A stretch of 64,000 nt of DNA from Lepturacanthus savala (Eukaryota; Chordata; Actinopteri; Scombriformes; Trichiuridae): the NCBI GenBank assembly GCA_030544235.1, contig CM060474.1:62001-126000 (forward strand), given 5' to 3'. Shown here in pieces: positions 1 through 9,594 of this stretch (position 1 is the stretch's first letter; each line of letters starts with the position of its first letter). Made by a program: the position numbers and the translations under genes. Below the pieces are notes generated by a model. It ran no database searches. It was given only the letters and a program-made list of their open reading frames with translations, and had not been told where the DNA came from.

Positions 1-409
1 AATGCAGCGCAAAATATACGACTTCTATTATTCATTTTTGAATTGCTATATTGAGCTTAAGTGACTTCTTTATTTTATTTCAGAATTTTATTTATTTAAC
101 TGAATTGTTGTATTTGTTTTACATTTATGAATAATGCACTTGGTCTAACTGGTTTAATGTGCTAGACCTTTACTTTTGGATGTAATTCATGAAGCACAGT
201 TCACCAATAAAACATTGGATTTCAGATCTTCTCTTCTTACTGTATTCAATTGATTAGTCATGCATTACAATTCATTAATATCCTAGAATTCAAATTCTTT
301 ATCAGGAGACCTTTAGCGGATATGACATTAAAATGTGATTAATTCGATTAATTAATTACAAAATCCTGTAATTAATTCAATTAATTTTTTTAATCGATTG
401 ACAGCACTA
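1..409 (-). mobile_element. Partial hAT-like non-autonomous element (left-arm copy)
   Basis: Ends in the reverse complement of TAGTGCTGTCAA at 398-409, followed by ATACGTAC (410-417), the target duplication seen in the right-arm copy. The other end lies outside the window. It holds AATTAATCGATTAA-like repeats at 335-400 and no coding sequence. See 18,889-19,673 for the complete copy. Confidence 0.8.
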
Positions 410-3087
410 ATACGTACATGATAAGATGTAATGATAAGATGTGTCATAAACTGGAAGACATTCAAAACTCTTTTGAAGTGTACTATAGGAAATTATACAC
501 GTAACCTCGGGCAGCCGAATCAACAGTTATATCATACTTCTTAGCATGCCTAGATTTACCACCAGTAGGAACATAACAGAATAGAATAATGACAAAAAGA
601 TAACAGAGGAAGAAATAAATATGGCCATAACGAAACTGAAAGAAAATACAATGCCAGGAGCCGACGGCTATGCATCTGAGTGGTACAAAACCTTCAGAGA
701 AACTTTGGTACCAATACTAAAAGAATGTTTTAACTATACTCTTAAAGGGGGGGGAGACACCACTTTCATGGAGACAAGCAATAATTTCAGTAATCTCTAA
801 AGCAATTAATAACAAGACAGAATGTAGTTCTCACAGAACCATATCAGTATTAAATATGGATTATAGAATATATGCATCAATCTTAGCAAAAAGAATGGAA
901 AATATTGTCCCCGATCTGATAGATCCAGATCAGACGGACAACCCAGGACAGCGTATGGCGGGCCCTTCACCACCCAAATGAGAAAAAGTAATTTGAAATC
1001 CGTAGTTATTAGTCTAGATGCTGAAAAGGCTTTTGATTCGGTCCGTTGGGAATACTTATATATGGTGCTTAAACGCCTAGGCTTCAATGATCAGGTAATT
1101 GAATGCTTTAAATCTCTATACTGCTCCCCCACGGCAAGAATTAAAATAAACGGATACTTATCCAAGACAGTGTTGCTTGAGAGGGGATGTCGTCAGGGAT
1201 GCCCCCTTAATCCCACACTTTTTGCACTCTTTATTGAGCCATTGGCACAGGTAATAAGTGAGGATGAAGATATAACTAGGATACTGAGTGGAAACACACA
1301 ATATAAAATTTGCCTATATGCAGACATTCTCTTAACTCTCACTAACCCTCAAGTAAGTCTACCTAAATTAATGTCTCTACTCAAAGAATTTGACTCATAT
1401 TCTGGTTACAAATTAAATTTACAGAAAACTCAGACTTTGACCTTTAACCCGGGACCACAAGAAAGCATTTATAGAACATGTAAATTTAAATGGGCAGGCA
1501 ACGTAATCAAACACCTTGGAGTCCAAAAGATTTAACTACCATATTTGACCAAAACTATACCCCCATAACAGCGGACATTAAAGCAGACCTCAGTCGCTGG
1601 TTATTACCACCGACAAACATGCACAACCGGATAGAAATCATCAAGATGAATATACTACCTACTCTTATACCTTTTTCAGTGTATACCTCCCAGGTAATTC
1701 ATCGAATGGAATATGATGATATCAACATTTATTTGAAAAAAATAAAAAACACGGATTAGTTTTAAGACATTACAGCTGCCTAAGGACAAAGGTGGAATGG
1801 CCCTTGCCCTGCCTGGAAGATTATTATAGGGCAGCACAGCTGCGATTTCTGGTCTGCTGTTGTGATCCTGAATGCGATGAAAAATGGAAGGACTTGGAAC
1901 AAAATTTAATGAGAGTACCTCTCCCGTCTATATTGGGAGACAAAACCCTCCAAAAAAAACTGGACAGCAGATTAAGACACTGGACAGAACTGGGCATCAC
2001 CTCATACTGCAAAATTTCCTCTGGATAAAATACTGGATTAGATCCCTTTCAACGCCTCACAGAAACTCATGATCTGGACAAACGCGATTTCTTCAGATAC
2101 CTTCAACTAAGACACTATTTTGATAAAAACATAAAAACTATTGGAGAAGAAGGAATGAACCTGATCAGGATATATAAGGCATGGAAGGGTGATACTGACA
2201 GAAAACTGATCTCCAGGATTTATTCTGCTCTACAACTTGACAGGGGTCATTCCACAATGTATATTAAATCAAGATGGGAGAAAGAAGCTAACATACAGTT
2301 AACTGAAGATGACTGGGTAAACATTTGTAGGACACAATCCACTACCTCCAGCTCAGATCTGTGGAGAGAATTCACCTGGAAAAACAATTTAAGGTTTTTC
2401 ATAACTCCCAAAATTAAAAGGTTACAAACCAACAACCCAGAACACGGACAGTGTTGGAGAAGGTGTGGTGACATGTCTGCTGGCCACTTCCATATATTTT
2501 GGGATTGCCCTAATATTTCTTCATATTGGGTAGAGGTAGTAACAGCAATCAGCTCAATAATTAACATGCAGCTTGACCTAAGCTTCAGTGTTATATATTT
2601 AGGAAACACCGATTGTGATGAATAAACAAGATAGGTACTTATTACAAATACTATTAGCAAGTAGTAAGAAAGCAATAACCAGGAAATGGCTGAGTAATGA
2701 GTGCCCGACAATTTTACTTGGACCAGAAGCAATCTCATTGATTTTGGAATGCTCTGTGTGGAGAATTTTGAACTTTTCCGTGCTGAGATTCCCAAATTAG
2801 ACACCATGATGAACGTGTGGAGGAACACGCACCCCTGGGGGGCACCCTGTTTCACTACGGACTGAAATGTTAAACCGAGAGTGACTCATGTGAGAGCTAT
2901 GGACATGAAGGCCCGTTAGGCCAACTCATTTTATTTATTATTATTATTTTTTTTCCAAATATCAGCTATGAGTGATATCTTGCATTTTATTTTGCTATAG
3001 ATGGCCCTGTCTGTTGTACCTGTATTATGTACATATGTATTTTGTGAAAACTTTGCATATTTAAATGTTAAAACAAAGAATAAAAAT
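410..3087 (+). mobile_element. L1/Tx1-type LINE, 3' portion (left-arm copy)
   Basis: Plus-strand 3' half of the L1 whose more complete copy is at 16,211-21,927. It begins at the hAT-like insertion, carries the reverse transcriptase and C-terminal region of ORF2, and ends in an A-rich tail (about 3,071-3,087) directly before the target duplication at 3,088-3,102. The 5' half should lie beyond the left edge of the window. Confidence 0.9.
600..2795 (+). pseudogene. LINE ORF2 reverse transcriptase, broken (left arm)
   Basis: Degenerate L1-type ORF2 that copied element RNA into DNA at the nick. Visible in order: the pre-RT segment with MPGADGYASEWYK (about 650-695), the RT palm with ISLDAEKAFDSVRWEYL (about 1,009-1,060), RQGCPLNPTLFALFIEP (about 1,193-1,243) and the catalytic box, then the L1 C-terminal Cys-His motif (CWRRCG...GHFHIFWDC, about 2,452-2,505). 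The catalytic box reads LYADILL: one codon of the usual YADD pair is gone, so one catalytic aspartate is missing. Frameshifts occur near the G8 run (about 750), near 935, near 1,530, around 1,760, near 2,028 and near 2,625. The endonuclease domain is not in this copy as seen. It cannot be functional. Confidence 0.92.
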
Positions 3088-3102
3088 AAGTGCACCGATG
3101 TG
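3088..3102 (+). other. L1 target-site duplication (left arm)
   Basis: AAGTGCACCGATGTG directly follows the A-rich L1 tail. It is the reverse complement of the 15-bp target duplication at 16,196-16,210 and matches the 5'-side copy at 21,928-21,942 with one mismatch. Confidence 0.8.
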
Positions 3103-3276
3103 GTGTCATAAAATGACACTGAGGGTGTCAAATTTTAACACTATTAAAGAGTGAAAATATTAACACTGTTAAGTGTAATTTTTACTCAGAATCCGTCAGA
3201 ATTATATAAACTCGGGAAAAGTGTTAAGATTAACTCTATGCGAGTTGAATTAACACTTGTGATTTTGCTGTGTATG
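3103..3276 (+). mobile_element. AGTGTTAA-rich MITE-like fragment (left arm)
   Basis: Dense in TTAACACT/AGTGTTAA motifs and ending in TTTTGCTGTGTATG, the pattern of a common fish non-autonomous repeat. The L1 inserted into it; the other half is seen at 21,943-22,130 in the right-hand copy. Family name not assignable by eye. Confidence 0.55.
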
Positions 3277-4179
3277 TTCAACTACACACACACACACCAA
3301 TAAACTCATTGACTCAGATTACTGTGTGGTATTATTGACTACAAATAAATACCAGAGATACACTGTTTACATCTTTACTGCAATACTTTACTACATTAAC
3401 TCACAAGACTAGCTAGATGTGTTTATTAAAACTCAACTAAAAGTAAAGTCACTATATAAATAATAATAATAATACATTTTATTTATTGGGCGCCTTTCGT
3501 AGCCTCAAGGTCGCCTTACATAAAGTATATTAAAAACAGTAGTATTGTTTAGGCAATACTAGAAACAGAATAATAAACTCTGATTAATATCTGACTGAAA
3601 ATGACTGATGTCAATAACAATATTCTGATATTATATTATACAGTACATAATACTGATGTATCTAAACTTTTTAACTGCAAAACTTTAACTCCATTAAGAT
3701 CACACGACAGTGATTAATAAACGCTCATTCTATCAAAAGCAGATTTTCACACACACACCCTCCAAATACAGTAACAGTAGTTATGTCTTACACAAAGGGC
3801 TAAGAAGCTAGCGGCCTAACGGCACTAATGCTAACAATAACCACAATACACGAACAAAAACAACAATCCTGTCAAAAATATAAATTGTCCTCACCAAGAA
3901 ACACCCACCCAGTCATAGTAAGACACACACACGGCTAACAACAGCATTAATGCTAACATCACACATCAACATCACACGGTAAAAAAACGACCAAAAAAGC
4001 AAATCCTGACAAAAACATAACTTTTCGTCTCGGACACAGACTGCCACGCGGACATAAAACCATTTAAATACTAAAAGCAGTTATGTCAGAAGCACTCTGG
4101 CGAAGTAGCTAACAGGCTAATGCTAACGGGATGACGAGGCAAAGAAAATAGTCATTTACTCAGAAGAAGTCTATCTTAC
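3277..4179. other. Non-genic stretch with short repeat tail (left arm)
   Basis: No coding signal. It contains an ACAC run (about 3,285-3,298), a SINE/LINE-tail-like block at 3,462-3,530 (TAATAATAATA followed by TTTATTGGGCGCCTTTCG), and several copies of the word GCTAATGCTAAC (3,820-4,125). Mirrored at 15,114-16,020. Confidence 0.6.
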
Positions 4180-4450
4180 CTGTTGAAGCCGGTCACAGGC
4201 GTCCGGGATCCAAGGAAACGATTAAATAATCCACAAAAATGCGATTTTCGTCTAAATCTGTCTAATAGTCCAATAAACAGCGGAGCAGCAGCAAAGTCCT
4301 TTGTTCTCTGAGTGGTAGTGTTGTGTCGGTTGTGAACGAACGAATCAAAATAACGAGTTCTTTTTGGTGAACCTAGTTCACTTCCTCGAAAAGACCCGTT
4401 CTTTTCGTGGCGTCCTTAATTGGCTGAACAGTCTGGTCACCAATCATATT
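4180..4450 (-). promoter_or_regulatory. Candidate 5' exon with strong splice donor (left arm)
   Basis: Read on the minus strand, a relatively CpG-rich segment ends in CTTCAACAG|GTAAGATAG with the exon edge at 4,180. The consensus donor and the higher CG content resemble a first exon next to a promoter. No downstream acceptor or product can be assigned. Mirror copy ends at 15,113. Low certainty. Confidence 0.25.
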
Positions 4451-4518
4451 TCCTCCCTAGGCGAGCTAGAAAACAGCAGCAGCTTTCCTGGTTGTACTAC
4501 ACGCGTGAGGAGGGCGGG

Positions 4519-4520
<2 letters not shown>

Positions 4521-4576
<56 letters not shown>
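4521..4576 (+). repeat. (TG)28 microsatellite
   Basis: Fifty-six bases of uninterrupted TG. The mirror copy at 14,743-14,768 has only 13 CA units, so this locus changed length after the inverted duplication. Cys-Val repeat ORFs that cross it are artefacts. Confidence 0.97.
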
Positions 4577-4577
<1 letters not shown>

Positions 4578-4599
4578 TGCTCCGCCGAGCCGTTCACTT

Positions 4600-5300
4600 T
4601 GGGAATTGTCATTCACTTTGAAGAACTAGTTCATTTCAGATCGTGGGGGGGGAGGGGTTGGGGCGTGTGTCTATGTGTGTATGTGTGTGCTGGTGTGTTT
4701 CCTATTCGACAATAAAATGCAACAAAATGATTTCTGATTTATTGGTTATTTTTAATAAGGATAATAATAATAACAATAGTTATTATTATTATTATTAATA
4801 ATGTTAACAGTATTATTGTTTTTAACCAACCTTTACTGTAAAATGTCTGAGTTTTAAAAAGCTATATATTCAAAAAAAAAAAAAAAAAAAAAAAAGGACA
4901 CATACACCAACAGTACAAGAGCGAACCGCACACTGAACGGCTTCCCCTTAAATTCAGTGGATTCGTTCAGAACTATTTCACGCGAAGCTGTTCACTAAAT
5001 GGCTCAGACCTATGGGCAAGTGGTTCAGTGAACGGTTCGCACCCACTAGCAGGGAAGCGGTTCACTGAACGTTTCGCACCCACTAACAGGGAAGCGGATC
5101 AGTGAAAGGTTCGCACCCACTTGGAGGAAAGTAGTTCAGTGAACGGTTCGCACCCACTAGCAGGGAAACGGTTCAGTGAACGCTTATTTGTTGAATAGGA
5201 AAGCAGAAAGCACAGAGTGAACGAAATGAACGAAATGAATGGGTTTTTTTACTGAACGATCTGAACTGAACTAGTTCTTCAAAGTGAACGACAATTCCCA
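4600..5300. mobile_element. 0.7-kb TIR element with internal 37-bp minisatellite (left arm)
   Basis: Flanked by inverted repeats of about 44 bp (4,600-4,643 and 5,257-5,300; TGGGAATTGTC at the tips, two mismatches) that include the palindrome-like TTCTTCAAAGTGAACG and GAACTAGTTC words. It is non-coding and contains an A24 run at 4,872-4,895 and the tandem repeat at 5,013-5,185. No clear target duplication was found, so it could also be a composite repeat. Mirror copy 14,043-14,719. Confidence 0.65.
5013..5185 (+). repeat. 37-bp minisatellite of GTTCASTGAAC palindromes (left arm)
   Basis: About five 37-bp units, each with a near-palindromic GTTCA(C/G)TGAAC core followed by CGCACCCACTA. For example, units start at 5,052 and 5,089. 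The mirror array is at about 14,160-14,335. Confidence 0.85.
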
Positions 5301-5337
5301 TAACTACTGAGTGGAGCTGAGAGTCAAAGGGAGAGAA

Positions 5338-5373
5338 CAAGATGGCCGCTGTCTATGCTGGATGATGACGTCA
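5338..5373 (+). promoter_or_regulatory. YY1-like and CRE motifs (left arm)
   Basis: CAAGATGGCCGC (5,338-5,349) is a close match to a YY1 site, and TGACGTCA (5,366-5,373) is a full palindromic CRE. Their closeness, just outside the TIR element and about 260 bp from the 3' end of the P2X7-C-like gene, suggests a promoter or promoter relic. Both motifs are kept in the right arm. Function is inferred only. Confidence 0.4.
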
Positions 5374-5629
5374 GTCCTTCCAGAAGATTCCGAAACCGAT
5401 AAATTTGATAATTCAACGATTTAGAGATTAAAAAGTAATTATTTTATTCATCATTATTTTCCCACTGAAAGTCCTGAGTAGTTTAAATGTGTATTCATAG
5501 TTTTTACTCCCTTTTTTCTTGATGTGATCCTGATATATTCTATATGTCTTTGTTTTAATGTTTTTTTTTTATTTTCTTGAGTCTCCTGACCAATAAACTG
5601 TGATTTATTTAGTTTTAACTTTAAATATA

Positions 5630-6401
5630 TCATACAGATCCACACAACTGCCAGTAGCAGGAGTCCTGAACTTGTCCACAGCATTTTCTCTCTATATCCA
5701 TGGGCATCTCCTGGCAGTTTGTGTAGACACACCATGGGGGTCGCCCTGCAGCTGGGGGGTCTGATGGAGGGGCACTGGATGTAAGTTGGAGCACGTCGAG
5801 CATTAGGCTGAAGTCACGGGTCAGACAGAGCTCCAGCAGTTCATGTGATTGTTCTAAGCTCAGTGAGTGAATCCTGGCCTGTAAATAAAATAACAAACTC
5901 TAAAGAACAGCCATGTTGTCCTTGTATTTTATGTATACAGTCCATTATAGGTACGTTAACAAGTCACTGAAAACTCGATTAAGATAAAAACAGTTCTTTG
6001 TCAGAGGCAAGATACGTTTAAAAAGTAATATCATTTGATTTGTAATGCATTTTCATTGAAAACAATCTCAAAGCGCTACATAAAAGCATACGTTATACAT
6101 GAAAACAATAAAAACTAACAAAATAAAATCAGTTATAATGGGCTATTTAAAATGGATAACAGAGAAGTAATGTGATGAATACCTGCTCGTCAGCAATCCT
6201 TCGGGCTTGAAGATCTTGTACTCTTTTTATGTCTTCGTCTACAAGAACACTTGTCCGGTCTCCGCGTGCCCTTCCTCTTTCTCTTCTTCCTCTTCGGGCC
6301 CTTGGTGCTCCTCTTATATGTCGCTGGGGTTGTTCTCTGGATGTAGATGGCTCCGGAGTATAATCAGAATCAGAACCAACAAGGCTCTCGTCATGGAAGC
6401 T
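5630..6401 (-). CDS. P2X7 C-terminal-domain-like mini-gene, left copy: exons 2-3 open, exon 1 missing
   Basis: Two spliced exons on the minus strand: exon 2 at 6,401-6,183 (73 codons) and exon 3 at 5,878-5,630 (82 codons plus TGA). Both are phase 0 with AG and GT borders. Exon 2 begins SFHDESLVGSDSDYTPEP and has an Arg-rich stretch (RRGRRERGRARGDR). Exon 3 has a helix-like EQSHELLELCLTRDFSLML followed by a Cys-rich patch, PPWCVYTNCQEMPMDIERKC then CGQVQDSC. This pattern resembles the zinc-binding cytoplasmic 'ballast' domain of P2X7 receptors, which fish carry in many small 'P2X7-like' proteins. The family normally continues past this point, so the protein is short, or a further exon exists (a GTATGA donor-like site overlaps the stop). 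The ATG exon present in the right copy is absent: homology ends in intron 1 at about 6,710. No P2X channel or membrane segments are present. Confidence 0.6.
5881..6182 (-). other. Intron 2 of left P2X7-C-like copy
   Basis: GTATTCATC at the donor (6,182) and TTTTATTTACAG at the acceptor (about 5,879). Aligned with 13,120-13,423 of the right copy with only a few differences, so the gene structure is shared. Confidence 0.6.
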
Positions 6402-6710
6402 CTAAATCAATGAACAATTTATATAACACAGCTAAAAGTCAAACAAAACACACTTGTGATTCAGCTACATATTATAAACTTGATAAATTAGGATAACTTT
6501 TGCTATGATGTAAAGTTCTGCACACTACTGTAAAGATATTTGGTCATAAACATCACTATGTAACATTAGCAGCTAGGTAGCGTATGAATTGGGGCTGTTC
6601 AGAAAAAAAAACATAATGGTGATATACAACAAGGTGAACAGGTAACAGAGATTTGCTGTTTTTACTGGCATACAATTTCTTACACCTATAAAATAAATAA
6701 ATAAAAACAA
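6402..6710 (-). other. Truncated intron 1 of left P2X7-C-like copy
   Basis: Pairs with 12,643-12,900 of the right copy. About 54 bases near 6,547-6,600 are left-only. Homology ends near 6,710, where a satellite leader sequence takes over; this is the inner breakpoint of the inverted duplication. Confidence 0.65.
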
Positions 6711-7094
6711 TTGTGAATTGTCTAGTTTTTCTTTAACCTTACTTCTCATCATTACAAACAGTGATTTCAACAACAACATCATTACATACTCACAATATAT
6801 TTTAACTTTTAACGTTAGTATAGGCATTTCAGGCACTAGAGTGCGTTTGACCACTGTTGTTGATACAGTTGTTCTTCCTTGCACCCATTGGTGTATGTGA
6901 AGCCTAATATTTGAGATTGAACGAGGCCTTCCCATGGCTTCTTGATGAAATTATTTAAATTTGTGTGGCCTTCTGTCGCCTTTCTGCTATTCCTGTAGTA
7001 ACCCCTGTGGTGACCTTTATGCCAAAAGAATTTCACTTTGTTACTATAGATGTCTGGATTCTGGATGTCTGGAAAATAATGTCGGACTTTCCCA
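6711..7094 (+). repeat. Satellite leader, copy 1
   Basis: A non-tandem sequence of about 385 bp that starts GTGAATTGTCTAGTTTTTC and is repeated in the same orientation at 30,303-30,690 with modest divergence. In both places it is followed directly by the 189-bp satellite. Several overlapping short ORFs exist on the minus strand but none is recognised. Confidence 0.9.
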
Positions 7095-7780
7095 GGTGAA
7101 TTTCTAATCCAAAACTATACATACGTACATAAAATAAAAGGTAAATACGATTTTCTGTAAAAATATTTCACTGATTCAGGCATACATCGCTTTTCAAATT
7201 ATTGTTCTCTTCCGACCGAGAGAATGCTTATGGAGCGATAAAAACTTTAAAACATGATCCACATGAAAACAATAGCTTTCCCAGGTGAATTTCTAATCCA
7301 AAAGTATACCATTTCACATAAAGTATGAGGTAAACAAGATTTTCTGTAAAAATATTGTACTGATTTAGGCCTACATAGCTTTTTATCTTTTTGTGCTCTT
7401 CAGACCGAGAGAAAGCTTCTGGAGCCATAAAAAGTTTAAAACATGAACCACATGAAAACAATAGTTTTCCCAGGTGAATTCCTAATCCAAAACTATACCA
7501 TTGTACACAAAATAAAAGGTAAACAAGATTTTCTGTAAAAATATTTCATTGATTTAGGCCTACAAGGCTTTTCATCTGATTGTGCTCTTCCGACCGAGAG
7601 AATGCTTATGGAGCAATAAAAGCTTTAAAACATGAACCACATGAAAACAATAGCTTTTCCATACCATTGTACATAAAGTAAAAGGTTAACAAGATTTTCT
7701 CTAAAAATATTTAACTGATTTAGGCCTACAAGGCTTTTCATTTCATTGTTCTCTTCCAAACGAGAGAAAGTTTATGGAGC
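7095..7780 (+). repeat. Small diverged 189-bp satellite block (about four monomers)
   Basis: Anchor words GACCGAGAGAA near 7,214, 7,402 and 7,592 and a decayed one near 7,758 mark monomers of 189-190 bp, the last shortened. They are the same family as the array from 30,690 onward but differ at many sites from its consensus (for example GAAAGCTTCTGGAGCC in place of GAATGCATATGGAGCA). This looks like an unamplified or relic form. Confidence 0.92.
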
Positions 7781-8541
7781 ACTGTACATTGCAGCTACAC
7801 CACAAGTATAACTATAAGAAACGACTGGATAATTTTTTTAACTTGTTTTTTTTTTTTTTTTTTTTTTTTTACGTTGATGCCCTTCAACTAAAAGAGTTTA
7901 CAAAGAATGTTGTATAAACCATTCCATAGACATCTGGCATGGGTCGAAGAACTTGAGCAAAAGACTTATATTGGTATGTTCTAGACACTCCTTACAAATG
8001 GTACATTAGCTACATTATAATGTATATTATTTAGGATGTTTGAATACAGTAAATTCATTCTAAAAATAGAATGTTAATAATGTTAGAATTAATTTATTGA
8101 TATATTGTCGGCCATTAATGCAATATGTAATCTCCAGCAGCTGGGCCGTTACCATGGTGACTAACTTCTCTGCTACATTTGAATTCATGACTATCCGACT
8201 AAATCTGGGGAGGCAGAAAGGCTACCTCTGGTCGGACCACATGCCAAACAAATGCTCATAAATCGAAAACCGTAAAAGATGGTGACAAAATGATCAGATT
8301 TTCTGAGAGCAGGCTTTCCCCGGTCGTACTGATATAATTTTTAATTCTGTGTAGAATTCACAGCTTGGTTAGTGGTATTTTTTCGATCACGACGACAGTC
8401 GTGCCTACGTTTTGATATAACAATTATTGATGTGCAGTGAGTGTAGCAGTTACTACAGCAATTTATAAATTTATTTTTTTGGGCCATTTTCTCTCCCTCT
8501 ACACTAACAATGACATCACCCACTCTATCTTCCTGAGACTC
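7781..8541. other. Non-genic spacer sequence
   Basis: No recognised gene. It contains a long T-run (about 7,846-7,870). The remainder is AT-rich unique-looking sequence. Confidence 0.5.
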
Positions 8542-8733
8542 TTAAAGCAAGAGTAACGAGATCGTTGGTTTTAAAAATGTAAGCAATAGAAAGTACAGAT
8601 TCTTGTGTGAAAATGTAATGAGTAGAAGCCAGAAGTAGGCAGAGAAAATAGTAATGGAGTAAAGGATAGATACCTAAAAAGTGTACTTAAGTACAGTAAC
8701 AAAGTATTTGTACTTCGTTACTTGACACCTCTG
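8542..8733 (+). mobile_element. TACTTAAGTAC-type fish MITE fragment, copy 1
   Basis: Begins TTAAAGCAAGAGTAACGAGA and ends GTACTTCGTTACTTGACACC then TCTG. Nearly the same sequence recurs in direct orientation at 11,344-11,548. The AAGTACTTAAGTAC/ACCTCTG end is the kind seen in an abundant teleost non-autonomous DNA element; the exact family is not assignable here. Confidence 0.6.
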
Positions 8734-8747
8734 GTTTAGATGTATTC

Positions 8748-8893
8748 AACACAGTTATGTTGAGTTCATTTAACAGAGTTATGGTGGAATTATTAAATAA
8801 AGCCATGTTGTATTTATTACACAAAGTCATATTTGATTTAGTGAACAAAGTTATGTTAGACTTATTGAAGAAAGTTACATTGAAATCAATGAA
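8748..8893 (+). repeat. 24-bp minisatellite, six diverged units
   Basis: Units of 24 bp with the core ACAAAGTTATGTTGAATTTATT, with register preserved but each unit diverged. Followed by a (TA)n run at about 8,905-8,923. Confidence 0.85.
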
Positions 8894-8923
8894 CTAATGA
8901 GCTACTATATATATATATATATA

Positions 8924-9594
8924 TTCAAATAAATGACACAAAATTGAATTCCTTAAACTCACATTTATTTATAACAATCAAGTATGCAATTGTGTAACAA
9001 TACAAGCCAAATGTGGTGGTCATCACCATCTAGAAAAATACACAGCATGTGTAACCAATGTAAACTGTTGCTTTTTTATTAAAGCAACATTCCGTTCCTT
9101 CAAAGTGCAAATGCTTCTTAAAGTTACATTTAAAAAAAAAATTCACTTTCAAAATTTCAATCAGAAAACATTTGGCTTTCAGATGACCAATACAAACAAA
9201 AATGTCAAAGTAACTGCCTGAGGTGATCCTAGGGTTACTGTACTTTTCAAAAAAGCAAAATAAATGGACCATTTTGCCAAGTCACAAAAACCCAAAACAG
9301 GCTGAAGAGTGTGGAGACTATAGTAGAGGAACGTTTTAAGTTATCTGTCTCTGGTTTGTCCTTTTGACTTTCAGTATGGCAGCTTTCAGTATAGCAGTAC
9401 TAATACAAAGAAAATTGTCAACTCTTGAAGTTGCATTTGGCTGCTTTACGATTACTAAAATCTAGATGGCTAAAACAGCCCCCATACAAAAGTCAAATCA
9501 AAATGTTACCATGGTAAATGCCATCATGGCTGACTATGCATCTTGCTACCAGTCTATCTTCACTAGATGTAGCTGTTTCAGGGATTTAAATTTC
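8924..9594. other. Non-genic stretch
   Basis: AT-rich, with no ORF or RNA gene that I can support. Lies between the minisatellite/TA run and the retroviral relic. Confidence 0.4.

Larger units (their letters stand above)
1..6710 (+). repeat. Left arm of large inverted duplication
   Basis: The whole stretch is the reverse complement of 12,643-19,297. Base 1 pairs with 19,297, so the arm runs past the window edge and its true length is unknown. The order of elements is the same in both arms, including a hAT-like insertion inside an L1, so this is a duplication of an already composite segment and not independent insertions. Peptides read from the L1 part are identical in both arms. Differences increase toward the inner end (3 of 249 bases in P2X7-C-like exon 3, 9 of 219 in exon 2). 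Left-only changes include a longer TG run and a segment of about 54 bp near 6,547-6,600. Homology stops near 6,710. Confidence 0.95.

Noticed and set aside
4364..4715. ORFs with long Cys-Val repeats
   Set aside because: Direct translation of the TG microsatellite.
5454..5735. 93-codon ORF (and 97-codon mirror at 13,558-13,851) with a hydrophobic segment
   Set aside because: Alternate frame of P2X7-C-like exon 3 plus downstream sequence; the Cys-rich frame with splice-site support is preferred.
6573..7036. Minus-strand ORFs of 120 and 66 codons across the satellite leader
   Set aside because: No family resemblance. The second leader copy at 30,303-30,690 does not keep the same frames open over the full length.
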